Source: Pseudomonadota bacterium
Lineage (GTDB): Bacteria > Pseudomonadota > Alphaproteobacteria > Caulobacterales > Caulobacteraceae
DNA length: 5,568 nt
Assembly: GCA_023445955.1 (NCBI GenBank)
Contig: JAEXJH010000343.1
Location: 1 to 5,568 of the forward strand
Direction of reading: 5' to 3'
The notes beneath the pieces are model-generated. The model saw nothing but the letters and a program-made list of their open reading frames with translations. It did no database searches and was not told the DNA's origin. The position numbers were made by a program, and so were the translations under genes. Shown here piece after piece: positions 1 to 5,443 of this stretch (the first letter of the stretch is position 1; every line of letters starts with the position of its first letter).

Positions 1-552
1 GGCGTAGACCGCGTCGGTGGAGAAGGCGACGATGGCGCTGCGGCGGGGCAGGCGGGTCAGCTTCTTGGAGCCGGCATAGGAGAGGTTGGAAAACCGCTCG
101 CGCCCGACGATCTCGGCGTCCGGCAGCAGGCGGCGCACCAGCGGGGCCATGGTCCCGGCGCCGAGGAACATGGTCTCGAACTTGCCGCGCGCATGCAGCA
201 GGCGGTGGGTGAAGATGTGGCCGCGCTCGGGATCGGCGCACAGCTGGATCTCGTCGACGGCCAGGAACTCGACCTCGCGGGCCAGCGGCATGGCCTCGAC
301 CGTGCAGACGAAATAGGTCGCGCGGGGCGGGGTGATCTTCTCCTCGCCGGTGATCAGGGCCACTGAGGCCTTGCCGCGCAGCTTGACCACCCGGTCGTAG
401 ATTTCGCGCGCCAGCAGGCGCAGCGGCAGGCCGATCATGCCCGAGGCGTGGGCCAGCATCCGTTCGACGGCCAGATGGGTCTTGCCGGTATTGGTCGGCC
501 CCAGAACCGCGGTCAGCTTCGAAGGCGCCAAGCCGGTCGAACGATCACTCAT
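1..552 (-). CDS. SUV3/MgpS-type ATP-dependent RNA helicase, N-terminal part (cut by window edge)
   Basis: The gene starts at the ATG at 552-550 and runs off the left edge, so only residues 1-184 are visible. The start is followed closely by a Walker A motif, GPTNTGKT, at residues 18-25. TVEAM at 84-88 fits a motif Ib position, VDEIQ at 99-103 is the Walker B (DEAD-like) box, and GAGTMAP at 131-137 lies where motif III is expected. The segment VDEIQLCADPERGHIFTHRL (99-118) is characteristic of the SUV3-like superfamily 2 helicases, which include the mitochondrial degradosome helicase SUPV3L1. The expected role is ATP-driven unwinding of RNA in the cytoplasm, probably in RNA turnover; that role is inferred from the family. 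The second RecA-like domain and C-terminus lie outside the window. No good Shine-Dalgarno sequence precedes the ATG. The gene is divergent from the DUF6311 gene, so they do not share an operon. Confidence 0.9.
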   Translation of the reverse strand, partial: MSDRSTGLAPSKLTAVLGPTNTGKTHLAVERMLAHASGMIGLPLRLLAREIYDRVVKLRGKASVALITGEEKITPPRATYFVCTVEAMPLAREVEFLAVDEIQLCADPERGHIFTHRLLHARGKFETMFLGAGTMAPLVRRLLPDAEIVGRERFSNLSYAGSKKLTRLPRRSAIVAFSTDAVYA

Positions 553-626
553 GATCCGAAGGTGGGGCGGGAATCGAGCGGGGGCAAGCCGGCGCGGCGT
601 CGTGACCGCCTAACGTCTGGTGGAGA

Positions 627-655
627 TGGACAATCCCTGCGCGCTTCGGTAGCGA
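627..655 (+). promoter_or_regulatory. Predicted sigma70-type promoter of the DUF6311 gene
   Basis: TGGACA (627-632) and TAGCGA (650-655) are separated by 17 bases, a normal -35/-10 spacing. Transcription would start near 662, giving a leader of about 15 bases before the TTG at 677. This rests on pattern matching only; neither hexamer is a perfect consensus match. Confidence 0.4.
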
Positions 656-670
656 AAGAACAGCGTTCTT
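656..670. repeat. Perfect 6-bp inverted repeat over the predicted start site of the DUF6311 gene
   Basis: AAGAAC (656-661), spacer AGC, GTTCTT (665-670). It directly follows the predicted -10 and overlaps the predicted transcription start, the usual place for a repressor operator. It could also fold as a small RNA hairpin just ahead of the GGGGG at 671-675. It is not the alphaproteobacterial LexA box (GTTC-N7-GTTC direct repeat), and the 3-base spacer does not fit the Gram-positive SOS box. Confidence 0.4.
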
Positions 671-676
671 GGGGGC

Positions 677-2821
677 TTGAGCGTCTTGCTGCGTTTCGTA
701 TCGGCCAGATCGGTCTTGGTGGGCGGGCTCGTCCTGGCGGCGGTCGTCCTGTTTCACATCGTCATCGGCGTGCCGCTGCTGAGCGCGGGCCACGACTACT
801 GGCTGGAGCCGGGTGGCGACATGGCCACGATGATGGCCGGCCACTACGCGATCATCGACCATCCCTGGCATTTCCCGCTGGGCGTGACGACCGCTCTGCG
901 CGGCGAGGCGGTCCCGACCGCCATCGTCTACACCGACAGCCTGCCGTGGCTGACCGTGATCATGAAGGCCCTGGGCCTGGGCCGGGTGCTGAACCCGCTC
1001 GCTGTGTTCCTGCTGATCGCCTACATCGCCCAGCCCCTGGCCATGGTCGGCCTGCTGCGGGCCTGCGGGGTGACGCGGACCTCGTCGCTGCTGCTGGGCG
1101 GGCTGTTGTCGCTGTTCTTCCCGGCCTGGTTCGCCCGGCAGTTCGGCCACATCGCCCTGGCGGGGCATTTCCTGCTGATCCTGGGCGCGGCCTGGACCGT
1201 GCTGGTCGCGCGGTTTGGCCTGACGCGTCGGCGGATCATCGAGATGGCGGTGCTGGGCCTGGCGGTCACCGGGACCCATCCCTACCACCTCGTGCCCATC
1301 GCGGCCTGCCTGGGCGCGGGCCTGCTGTCGGAGGTGCTGCAGCAGCGCGCCAAGGCCTGGGCCAATGCGGTGCTGACCGTGGCGGCCTTCGTCGCCGCCG
1401 CCGCCTTCACCGCCTGGGTGCTGGGCTATGGCGGCGTCGGCCAGTCCGGCGGCGGCGGAGCGCTGGGCGTCTATTCGATGAACGTGCTGGGCGCGCTGTG
1501 GCCGCAAGCCTCGACCCTGGCCGGCCAGACGTGGGACGGCGTCTGGTTCACCGGCACGCTGCAGATCCCGGGACAGACCTTCGAGGGCTACAACTATCTG
1601 GGCGCCGGCGTGCTGCTGGTCGCCCTGTTCGGCGCCGTCTGGCGCGGCATCGACCTGGCGCGCGGCCGCAAGCCGGATGCGACGGCCTGGCGGCGCTACG
1701 GACCGCTGGTCCTGGCCCTGGCCGTGCTGACCGCCTACGCGATCGGACCGCGCCCCTATTTCGGGCCGTTCCTGATGTTCGACATCGGCCGGCCGATGGG
1801 GCTGTTCGGGGCGATCATCGGCCTGTTCCGCTGCCACGGCCGGTTCTTCTGGATCGTCGGCTATGCGGCCCTGGCCTTCGGGGTCGTGCAGGTCGACCGC
1901 CTGGAATCGAGCCGCCTGCGCATCGGCCTGCTGGGCCTGGCGCTGGTGCTGCAGGTCGCCGACATGGGCCAGATGATCCGCGGTGTGCGCAGCGTTTATG
2001 TGCGGACCAACCCTTACTACGACACCGTCCTGCGCAGCGATCCGGCGTTCGAGGGGCGTCCCTGGCGCTTCCAGCCGGTAGTCGAGTGCGCCCAGAACGT
2101 CGACGCCTGGGCGATCGTGCAGCTGTCGCATCTGGCCCTGCGCCGGCACGGGACGTCCAATTCCGGCCCGGTGGCCCGCGCGCTCCTGGTCAGTTGCGAC
2201 GTCGAGCCGGCCGCCAAGCTGAGCGCCGCGTCGAGCGACCGCACCATTACGGCCGTGATCGGCGATCCCGTCGAAAAGCCGACCCTGTTCGAGGCCTTCG
2301 GCCAGCGCTCGGACTGCCATCGCTTCGTGCGCGGCCTGCTGTGCGGTCGCGACCTGGAGCAGGTCCCAGGGCTGGAGCCCTATGTCGCCGTCTCGGCCCA
2401 GCAACTGGCCGCCGCGCCCGTGATCTATCTGAACAAGGGCGTGAAGCCGCGCGAGCTAGGCCCGGGCTGGGGCCTGCCCGAGCAGTTCGCCATCTGGAGC
2501 GACGGCAAGGCCGCCTGGCTGAACCTCGACACCCGGGGCGCCAGCGACTTCGTGCTGTTCCTCAACGTGATCGCCATCGGCCCATCCAAGGACGACACCC
2601 AGGCGATCGAGGTGGTGCTGAACGGCAAGGTCCAGCGCCGCACGCGCATCACCCGCGGCGTGTTCTCGGTCCGCATCTCGGGCGCGACGCCGGGCCAGCC
2701 GGCCAAGGTCGAGCTGCGCCTGCCCGAGGCCGCCGTGCCGCCGCCGTTCCACGGGATCGCCGACCCCCGCCTGCTGGGCATCGGGGTCAACGAGATCCGC
2801 GTGGTTCCGCTAGGGGGCTAG
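677..2821 (+). CDS. DUF6311 family multi-pass membrane protein, GT-C-like, with extracytoplasmic C-terminal domain
   Basis: The product is a 714-residue integral membrane protein. Hydrophobic segments lie near residues 12-35, 104-126, 135-150, 156-178, 188-215, 230-250, 308-322, 342-357, 386-405 and 413-428, followed by a soluble part of about 280 residues. Family hallmarks of DUF6311 are visible: GGDMATMMAGHY (46-57), HFPLGV (65-70), IVYTDSLP (83-90), FEGYNYLGAG (302-311) and FRCHGRFFW (384-392). The first extracytoplasmic loop after helix 1 carries acidic residues (D48, D87), as in GT-C glycosyltransferases, so transfer of a sugar or similar group from a lipid carrier at the envelope is plausible but inferred. 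Residues about 590-711 look beta-rich and resemble accessory sandwich modules such as DUF7024 (tentative). The start is uncertain: TTG at 677 gives the longest product, while TTG 686 sits 10 bases after GGGGG (671-675) and GTG 719 is also possible. An in-frame TAG at 650-652 bounds the choice. The 3' end overlaps the convergent amidohydrolase gene by 4 bases. Confidence 0.85.
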   Translation: MSVLLRFVSARSVLVGGLVLAAVVLFHIVIGVPLLSAGHDYWLEPGGDMATMMAGHYAIIDHPWHFPLGVTTALRGEAVPTAIVYTDSLPWLTVIMKALGLGRVLNPLAVFLLIAYIAQPLAMVGLLRACGVTRTSSLLLGGLLSLFFPAWFARQFGHIALAGHFLLILGAAWTVLVARFGLTRRRIIEMAVLGLAVTGTHPYHLVPIAACLGAGLLSEVLQQRAKAWANAVLTVAAFVAAAAFTAWVLGYGGVGQSGGGGALGVYSMNVLGALWPQASTLAGQTWDGVWFTGTLQIPGQTFEGYNYLGAGVLLVALFGAVWRGIDLARGRKPDATAWRRYGPLVLALAVLTAYAIGPRPYFGPFLMFDIGRPMGLFGAIIGLFRCHGRFFWIVGYAALAFGVVQVDRLESSRLRIGLLGLALVLQVADMGQMIRGVRSVYVRTNPYYDTVLRSDPAFEGRPWRFQPVVECAQNVDAWAIVQLSHLALRRHGTSNSGPVARALLVSCDVEPAAKLSAASSDRTITAVIGDPVEKPTLFEAFGQRSDCHRFVRGLLCGRDLEQVPGLEPYVAVSAQQLAAAPVIYLNKGVKPRELGPGWGLPEQFAIWSDGKAAWLNLDTRGASDFVLFLNVIAIGPSKDDTQAIEVVLNGKVQRRTRITRGVFSVRISGATPGQPAKVELRLPEAAVPPPFHGIADPRLLGIGVNEIRVVPLGG

Positions 2822-2823
2822 CG
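2808..2823. terminator. Perfect hairpin holding both stop codons of the convergent genes
   Basis: CGCTAG (2808-2813), loop GGGG, CTAGCG (2818-2823). The plus-strand TAG (2819-2821) and the minus-strand TAG (2820-2818) both lie in the CTAG of the right arm. Neither side has a proper U-tract, so it is at best an atypical bidirectional terminator; it could also protect the mRNA 3' ends. Confidence 0.35.
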
Positions 2824-4449
2824 CGAAAACACCACCTTGCCGTCCACCACGGTCAGCACCGGATGGGCGGTGAGGATCTCCTTGGGCTCCACGGTCATGA
2901 AGTCCTTGTCGAAGGCGGTCAGGTCGGCCTTCTTGCCGGCCTCCAGCGTGCCCAGCTCCTTCTCGCGGAAGACGGCGTAGGCGGGCGCCAGGGTCAGCAT
3001 CTTCAGAGCCTCGGCGCGGGTGACGGCCTCTTCCAGGTGCCAGTCGGCATTGGCGAAACCGTCCAGGCTGTGGCGGTAGACGGCGGCGTAGAACTCGATG
3101 CGCGGGTCGCCGACCTCGACCGGGGCGTCCGAGCCGGCCGCGACCACGACGCCGGCCTTCAGAAAGTCCTTCCAGCGATAGCCCTCGTGCAGGCGGTCCT
3201 TGCCCAGGCGCGCGGGGGCGAAATAGAGGTCGCCGATGGCGTGGCTGGGCTGCATCGAGGCGATGACGCCCAGCTTGGCGAAGCGCGGCACATCGGTGTC
3301 GGCGACGATCTGCGAGTGCTCGATGCGCCAGCGGGCCTTCGCATCCCCGCCCAGGCTCTGCTCGAACCAGTCCAGGGTCATGCGGTTGCCGCGATCGCCG
3401 ATGGCGTGCATGGCCACCTGGGCGTTCACCGCCTTGGCCTGCTTCATCAGCGCCAGGCCCTTGTCCTGCGGGGTCAGCTGCAGGCCCAGGCCCTCGGCGT
3501 CGCTATAGGGCTCCAGCAGGGCCGCGCCGCGCGAGCCTAGGGCGCCGTCCATATAGAGCTTGATGCCGCGCACGCGGATCAGGCCGGTGGCGTCGGTCTG
3601 CGGGCCCTTGGCCAGCACCTCGGCCGCGCCGCTGGGGTCCATGTAGTTGTCGACGCGGATGTGGAAGTTCCCCTTGGCCGCCTCGTCGCGCAGCAGGGCC
3701 AGGTCGGGCGCCATGACGCTCATATTGTCGAGGCCTGTCCAGCCGCGCGAGGCGTAGAGCGCGCCGGCCTTGCGCAGAGCCTCGCGGACCAGGGCCTCGC
3801 TGGGCGGCGGGATGACGTCCCTCACCAGCTCCTGGGCGTGGTCGATCAGCATGCCGTCGGGCTGGCCGTCGGCGCCCATCAGGATCTTGCCGCCGGCGGG
3901 GGCGGTGGTGGTCGCGCTCACGCCGGCCTTGGCCAGGGCGGCGCTGGAGGCGACGCTGGCGTGGCCGTCCGAGCGGCCCAGCACGATGATGCGGCCGGGC
4001 GCGGCGGTATCCAGGTCGGCCTTGGTCGGGAAGCGCTTCTCGGGCCAATGGGTCTCGATCCAGCCCCGACCATAGATCGCGCCCTCCGGATGGGCGGCGG
4101 CGTAGGCCTTCACCGTGGCGACCAGCTCGGCCAGCGACTTGGTCTGGTCGAGATTGAGGGTCAGCTCGCGCAGGCCGATGCCGGTCAGGTGGGCGTGGGC
4201 GTCGACGAAGCCCGGATAGGCCGCCGCGCCTTTCAGGTCGATGTCCTTGGCGCCCTTGGCCGCCTGGGCCTTGGCCGTCTTCAGGTCGCCGACGAAGAGG
4301 ATCTTGTCGTCGCGGACCAGCACGGCCTCGGCGGTCGGCTTGGCGTCGACCCCGGTGTGGATCGGGCCGCCGTGGATCAGGATGTCGCCGGCCTGGGCGG
4401 TCGAGAGCGAGGTCGCGGCCAGCAGGGCGGCGAGAGCGAAACGGCGCAA
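2818..4449 (-). CDS. Exported metal-dependent amidohydrolase, YtcJ/Amidohydro_3 type
   Basis: The product is 543 residues, a usual length for YtcJ-like amidohydrolases. Residues 1-20 form a signal peptide (basic MRR, hydrophobic core, cleavage after AQA at 18-20), so the enzyme should act in the periplasm. The metal ligands of the TIM-barrel amidohydrolase fold are all visible: HAH at 85-87 in FVDAHAHL, candidate carboxylated lysine K297 in KLYMDGALGSRGA, H348 in MHAIGD, H378 in RIEHSQ and D441 in GSDAPV. The C-terminal part (about 500-541, GTLEAGKKADL ... VVDGKVVF) rejoins the small beta-sandwich domain. The enzyme should hydrolyse an amide, N-formyl or related C-N bond; the substrate cannot be read from the sequence. 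The start is TTG at 4449-4447, chosen because it gives the complete signal peptide, no in-frame ATG lies nearby, and GGGGGAA is centred 6 bases upstream. The gene is divergent from ogt and converges on the DUF6311 gene. Confidence 0.9.
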   Translation of the reverse strand: MRRFALAALLAATSLSTAQAGDILIHGGPIHTGVDAKPTAEAVLVRDDKILFVGDLKTAKAQAAKGAKDIDLKGAAAYPGFVDAHAHLTGIGLRELTLNLDQTKSLAELVATVKAYAAAHPEGAIYGRGWIETHWPEKRFPTKADLDTAAPGRIIVLGRSDGHASVASSAALAKAGVSATTTAPAGGKILMGADGQPDGMLIDHAQELVRDVIPPPSEALVREALRKAGALYASRGWTGLDNMSVMAPDLALLRDEAAKGNFHIRVDNYMDPSGAAEVLAKGPQTDATGLIRVRGIKLYMDGALGSRGAALLEPYSDAEGLGLQLTPQDKGLALMKQAKAVNAQVAMHAIGDRGNRMTLDWFEQSLGGDAKARWRIEHSQIVADTDVPRFAKLGVIASMQPSHAIGDLYFAPARLGKDRLHEGYRWKDFLKAGVVVAAGSDAPVEVGDPRIEFYAAVYRHSLDGFANADWHLEEAVTRAEALKMLTLAPAYAVFREKELGTLEAGKKADLTAFDKDFMTVEPKEILTAHPVLTVVDGKVVFSR

Positions 4450-4454
4450 GATGA

Positions 4455-4479
4455 GTTCCCCCGGAACAGCAAGTTCCGG
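4455..4479. repeat. Three iterated GGAAC/GTTCC arms at the amidohydrolase start
   Basis: On the plus strand GTTCC (4455-4459), GGAAC (4463-4467) and GTTCC (4473-4477) follow each other with 3- and 5-base spacers. The last two extend to a perfect 7-bp inverted repeat, CCGGAAC (4461-4467) with GTTCCGG (4473-4479). The middle arm can pair with either neighbour. The arm nearest the gene overlaps its Shine-Dalgarno stretch. The outer arm overlaps the predicted transcription start near 4475, so DNA operator and RNA hairpin are both possible readings. Confidence 0.45.
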
Positions 4480-4481
4480 AA

Positions 4482-4511
4482 ATCGTAGGCCGCGCCCCTC
4501 GCAAGTCGCAA
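4482..4511 (-). promoter_or_regulatory. Predicted sigma70-type promoter of the amidohydrolase gene
   Basis: Read on the minus strand, TTGCGA (4511-4506) and TACGAT (4487-4482) are 18 bases apart. The predicted start is near 4475, giving a leader of about 25 bases containing GGGGGAA before the TTG codon. The -35 box lies just upstream of the predicted ogt -10, so the two divergent promoters would overlap. This is a pattern match only. Confidence 0.4.
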
Positions 4512-4520
4512 CGGTCCTGC

Positions 4521-4526
4521 TATTTT
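4521..4526 (+). promoter_or_regulatory. Predicted -10 element of ogt, implying a leaderless transcript
   Basis: TATTTT (4521-4526) is the only AT-rich hexamer before ogt and ends 6 bases before its ATG at 4533. Transcription would start at or next to the A of the ATG. No purine-rich Shine-Dalgarno sequence exists between 4510 and 4532, which agrees with a leaderless mRNA. The matching -35 (near 4498-4503) is weak. Confidence 0.4.
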
Positions 4527-4532
4527 TTCCGC

Positions 4533-5111
4533 ATGAGCGCCCAGCGTTTCGCCCTTTTCGACACGATCATCGGCCGTTGCGGCGTCGCCTGGGGCGCGCG
4601 GGGCCTGATCGGCATGCAGTTGCCGGAAAGCTCGCCGGGCGCGGCCTGGGCCCGCCTGCGCAAGCGGTTTCCCGACGCGGTCGAGGGCGAGCCGACGGCC
4701 GAGGTCGAGGCGGTGATCGACCGCATCCGCGACCTGCTGGCCGGCGGCAAGGACGATCTGGCCGACATCCCGCTCGACCTGGACGGCCAGCCGGCCTTCA
4801 ACCTGCGAGTCTACGAGATCGCCCGAGCCATCACGCCGGGCGAGACCTCGACCTATGGCGAGGTGGCCAAGGCCATGGGCGAGCCGGGCGCGGCGCGCGC
4901 CGTCGGCAAGGCCCTGGGCGAGAACCCCTGGCCGATCGTGGTGCCCTGTCATCGGGTGCTGGGGGCGTCTGGCAAGAGCATGGGCGGCTTTTCCGCACCG
5001 GGCGGAGCGGAGACGAAGGCCAAGCTGCTGACGATTGAGAAGGCGCGGACGGATGCCGTGCCGACGCTGTTCGACCTGGAGTTCTCGGTCGCGCCGCGAC
5101 GCACCCCCTAA
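4533..5111 (+). CDS. ogt: Methylated-DNA--protein-cysteine S-methyltransferase (O6-alkylguanine repair)
   Basis: This 192-residue suicide DNA repair protein moves the alkyl group from O6-alkylguanine (and O4-alkylthymine) to its own cysteine. The acceptor is C139 in IVVPCHRVLG (135-144). Other family features are in order: TPGETSTYGEVAKAMG (101-116) with the conserved Y108, the arginine finger R122 in ARAVGKAL (121-128), N131 in GENPWPI, GGFSAPGG (151-158), and TKAKLLTIEK (161-170) with the conserved E169. Residues 1-85 form the less conserved N-terminal domain. The length fits a stand-alone Ogt-type enzyme; no Ada-like zinc or AraC domains are attached. The ATG at 4533 starts the aligned N-terminus (MSAQRFALFDT). 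No Shine-Dalgarno sequence is visible. The gene is divergent from the amidohydrolase gene and is followed 3 bases after its stop by a MITE-like element. No LexA-type GTTC-N7-GTTC box was found upstream, so SOS control is not indicated. Confidence 0.95.
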   Translation: MSAQRFALFDTIIGRCGVAWGARGLIGMQLPESSPGAAWARLRKRFPDAVEGEPTAEVEAVIDRIRDLLAGGKDDLADIPLDLDGQPAFNLRVYEIARAITPGETSTYGEVAKAMGEPGAARAVGKALGENPWPIVVPCHRVLGASGKSMGGFSAPGGAETKAKLLTIEKARTDAVPTLFDLEFSVAPRRTP

Positions 5112-5114
5112 CTG

Positions 5115-5248
5115 CCGTCATTCCCGCCGTTGTGGCAGGAACCCTTGGTTCAACTGATACGTGAGACACAAGCGAACTGCTGAGCAGTCCGCCCCTCCCG
5201 CACCTGCGGCGGATCGAGGGGTTCCCGCCACAAGGGCGGGAATGACGG
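5115..5248. repeat. MITE-like / REP-type element with 30-bp terminal inverted repeats
   Basis: The left end (5115-5144) and the reverse complement of the right end (5219-5248) match at 28 of 30 bases; both begin CCGTCATTCCCGCC. Inside are a 6-bp palindrome ACTGCTGAGCAGT (5176-5188) and a nested hairpin: CCCCTC (5192-5197) with GAGGGG (5216-5221), enclosing CCGC (5198-5201) with GCGG (5206-5209). There is no coding capacity for a transposase and no clear target-site duplication. The 'CATTCCCGCC..TTGTGGCGGGAA' theme is familiar from dispersed repeats in proteobacterial genomes (known from memory, not searched). It sits directly behind ogt and may act as its 3' end structure. Confidence 0.8.
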
Positions 5249-5334
5249 AGCGTGTGGTTGTTGGAAAGAGACCGTCCGCCCACGCCTCTTAACGCGCGGT
5301 AACGCTTCTTCGAACAGGGGCGAAACGAATCAGG

Positions 5335-5363
5335 ACCGAATCGGCGACGTTCGCCAATTCGGT
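5335..5363 (+). terminator. Strong 13-bp hairpin followed by a T-rich run
   Basis: ACCGAATCGGCGA (5335-5347) pairs with TCGCCAATTCGGT (5351-5363) at 12 of 13 positions around a CGT loop; the single mismatch is C5342/A5356. On the plus strand GTTTGTT (5364-5370) follows, a weak U-tract, so this may be the intrinsic terminator of ogt transcripts that pass the MITE-like element. On the minus strand no U-tract follows directly. Confidence 0.5.
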
Positions 5364-5372
5364 GTTTGTTCC

Positions 5373-5391
5373 CTACAAGCTATTGTAGCTT
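5373..5391. repeat. Two overlapping perfect 6-bp inverted repeats
   Basis: CTACAA (5373-5378) pairs with TTGTAG (5383-5388), and AAGCTA (5377-5382) pairs with TAGCTT (5386-5391). The two dyads share bases and cannot form together. The AT-rich block stands out from its GC-rich surroundings. It may be a protein binding site or part of the 3' region of the DUF3617 gene; function unknown. Confidence 0.4.
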
Positions 5392-5423
5392 AAAGCGGAT
5401 TAACCACAAATCGGTTTCGCGAC

Positions 5424-5443
5424 CGGCCGCTATTTCGCGGCCG
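5424..5443 (-). terminator. GC-rich hairpin over the stop codon of the DUF3617 gene
   Basis: CGGCCGC (5424-5430) and GCGGCCG (5437-5443) form a perfect 7-bp stem with a 6-base loop, TATTTC on the plus strand. The stop codon of the minus-strand gene (5432-5430) lies at the loop/stem junction. No U-tract follows on the minus strand, so intrinsic termination here is doubtful. Confidence 0.35.

Larger units (their letters stand above)
5112..5429. other. 318-base non-coding spacer between ogt and the DUF3617 gene
   Basis: No credible gene lies here. The left part (5115-5248) is a MITE-like inverted-repeat element. From 5249 to about 5330 I see nothing clear. From 5335 to 5429 the sequence is less GC-rich than its surroundings and packed with dyad symmetry (listed separately). 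The genes on both sides point into this spacer, so it must contain both 3' ends. Confidence 0.7.

Noticed and set aside
545..2404. Open frame of 619 codons on the minus strand opposite the DUF6311 gene
   Set aside because: The product is Q/H/R/G-rich low-complexity sequence, the mirror of a GC-rich membrane protein gene. No motif was recognised.
448..3540. Open frame of 1030 codons on the plus strand across three real genes
   Set aside because: It is antisense to the helicase and amidohydrolase and out of frame with DUF6311. Its product is R/G/P/A-rich without domains. Long stop-free frames are expected at this GC content.
3503..4504. Second minus-strand frame inside the amidohydrolase gene (333 codons)
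   Set aside because: It is a frame-shifted shadow with R/G/P-rich composition; the other frame carries signal peptide and catalytic motifs.
4450..4532. SOS (LexA) control of ogt
   Set aside because: The GTTC copies at 4455 and 4473 are 14 bases apart instead of 7, so the alphaproteobacterial LexA box is not met.
4831..5283. Minus-strand frame of 150 codons across ogt and the MITE-like element
   Set aside because: Its RHSRPCGGNP stretch is the translation of the terminal inverted repeat, and the rest is antisense to ogt.
5289..5303. Possible CtrA box (TTAA-N7-TTAA)
   Set aside because: The first half TTAA is present at 5289-5292, but after 7 bases the second half is TAAC, a poor match, and no gene starts nearby.
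5400..5408. Possible DnaA box and replication origin
   Set aside because: Only one near-match, TTAACCACA, was seen, with no cluster and no origin-linked genes. It is insufficient for an origin call.
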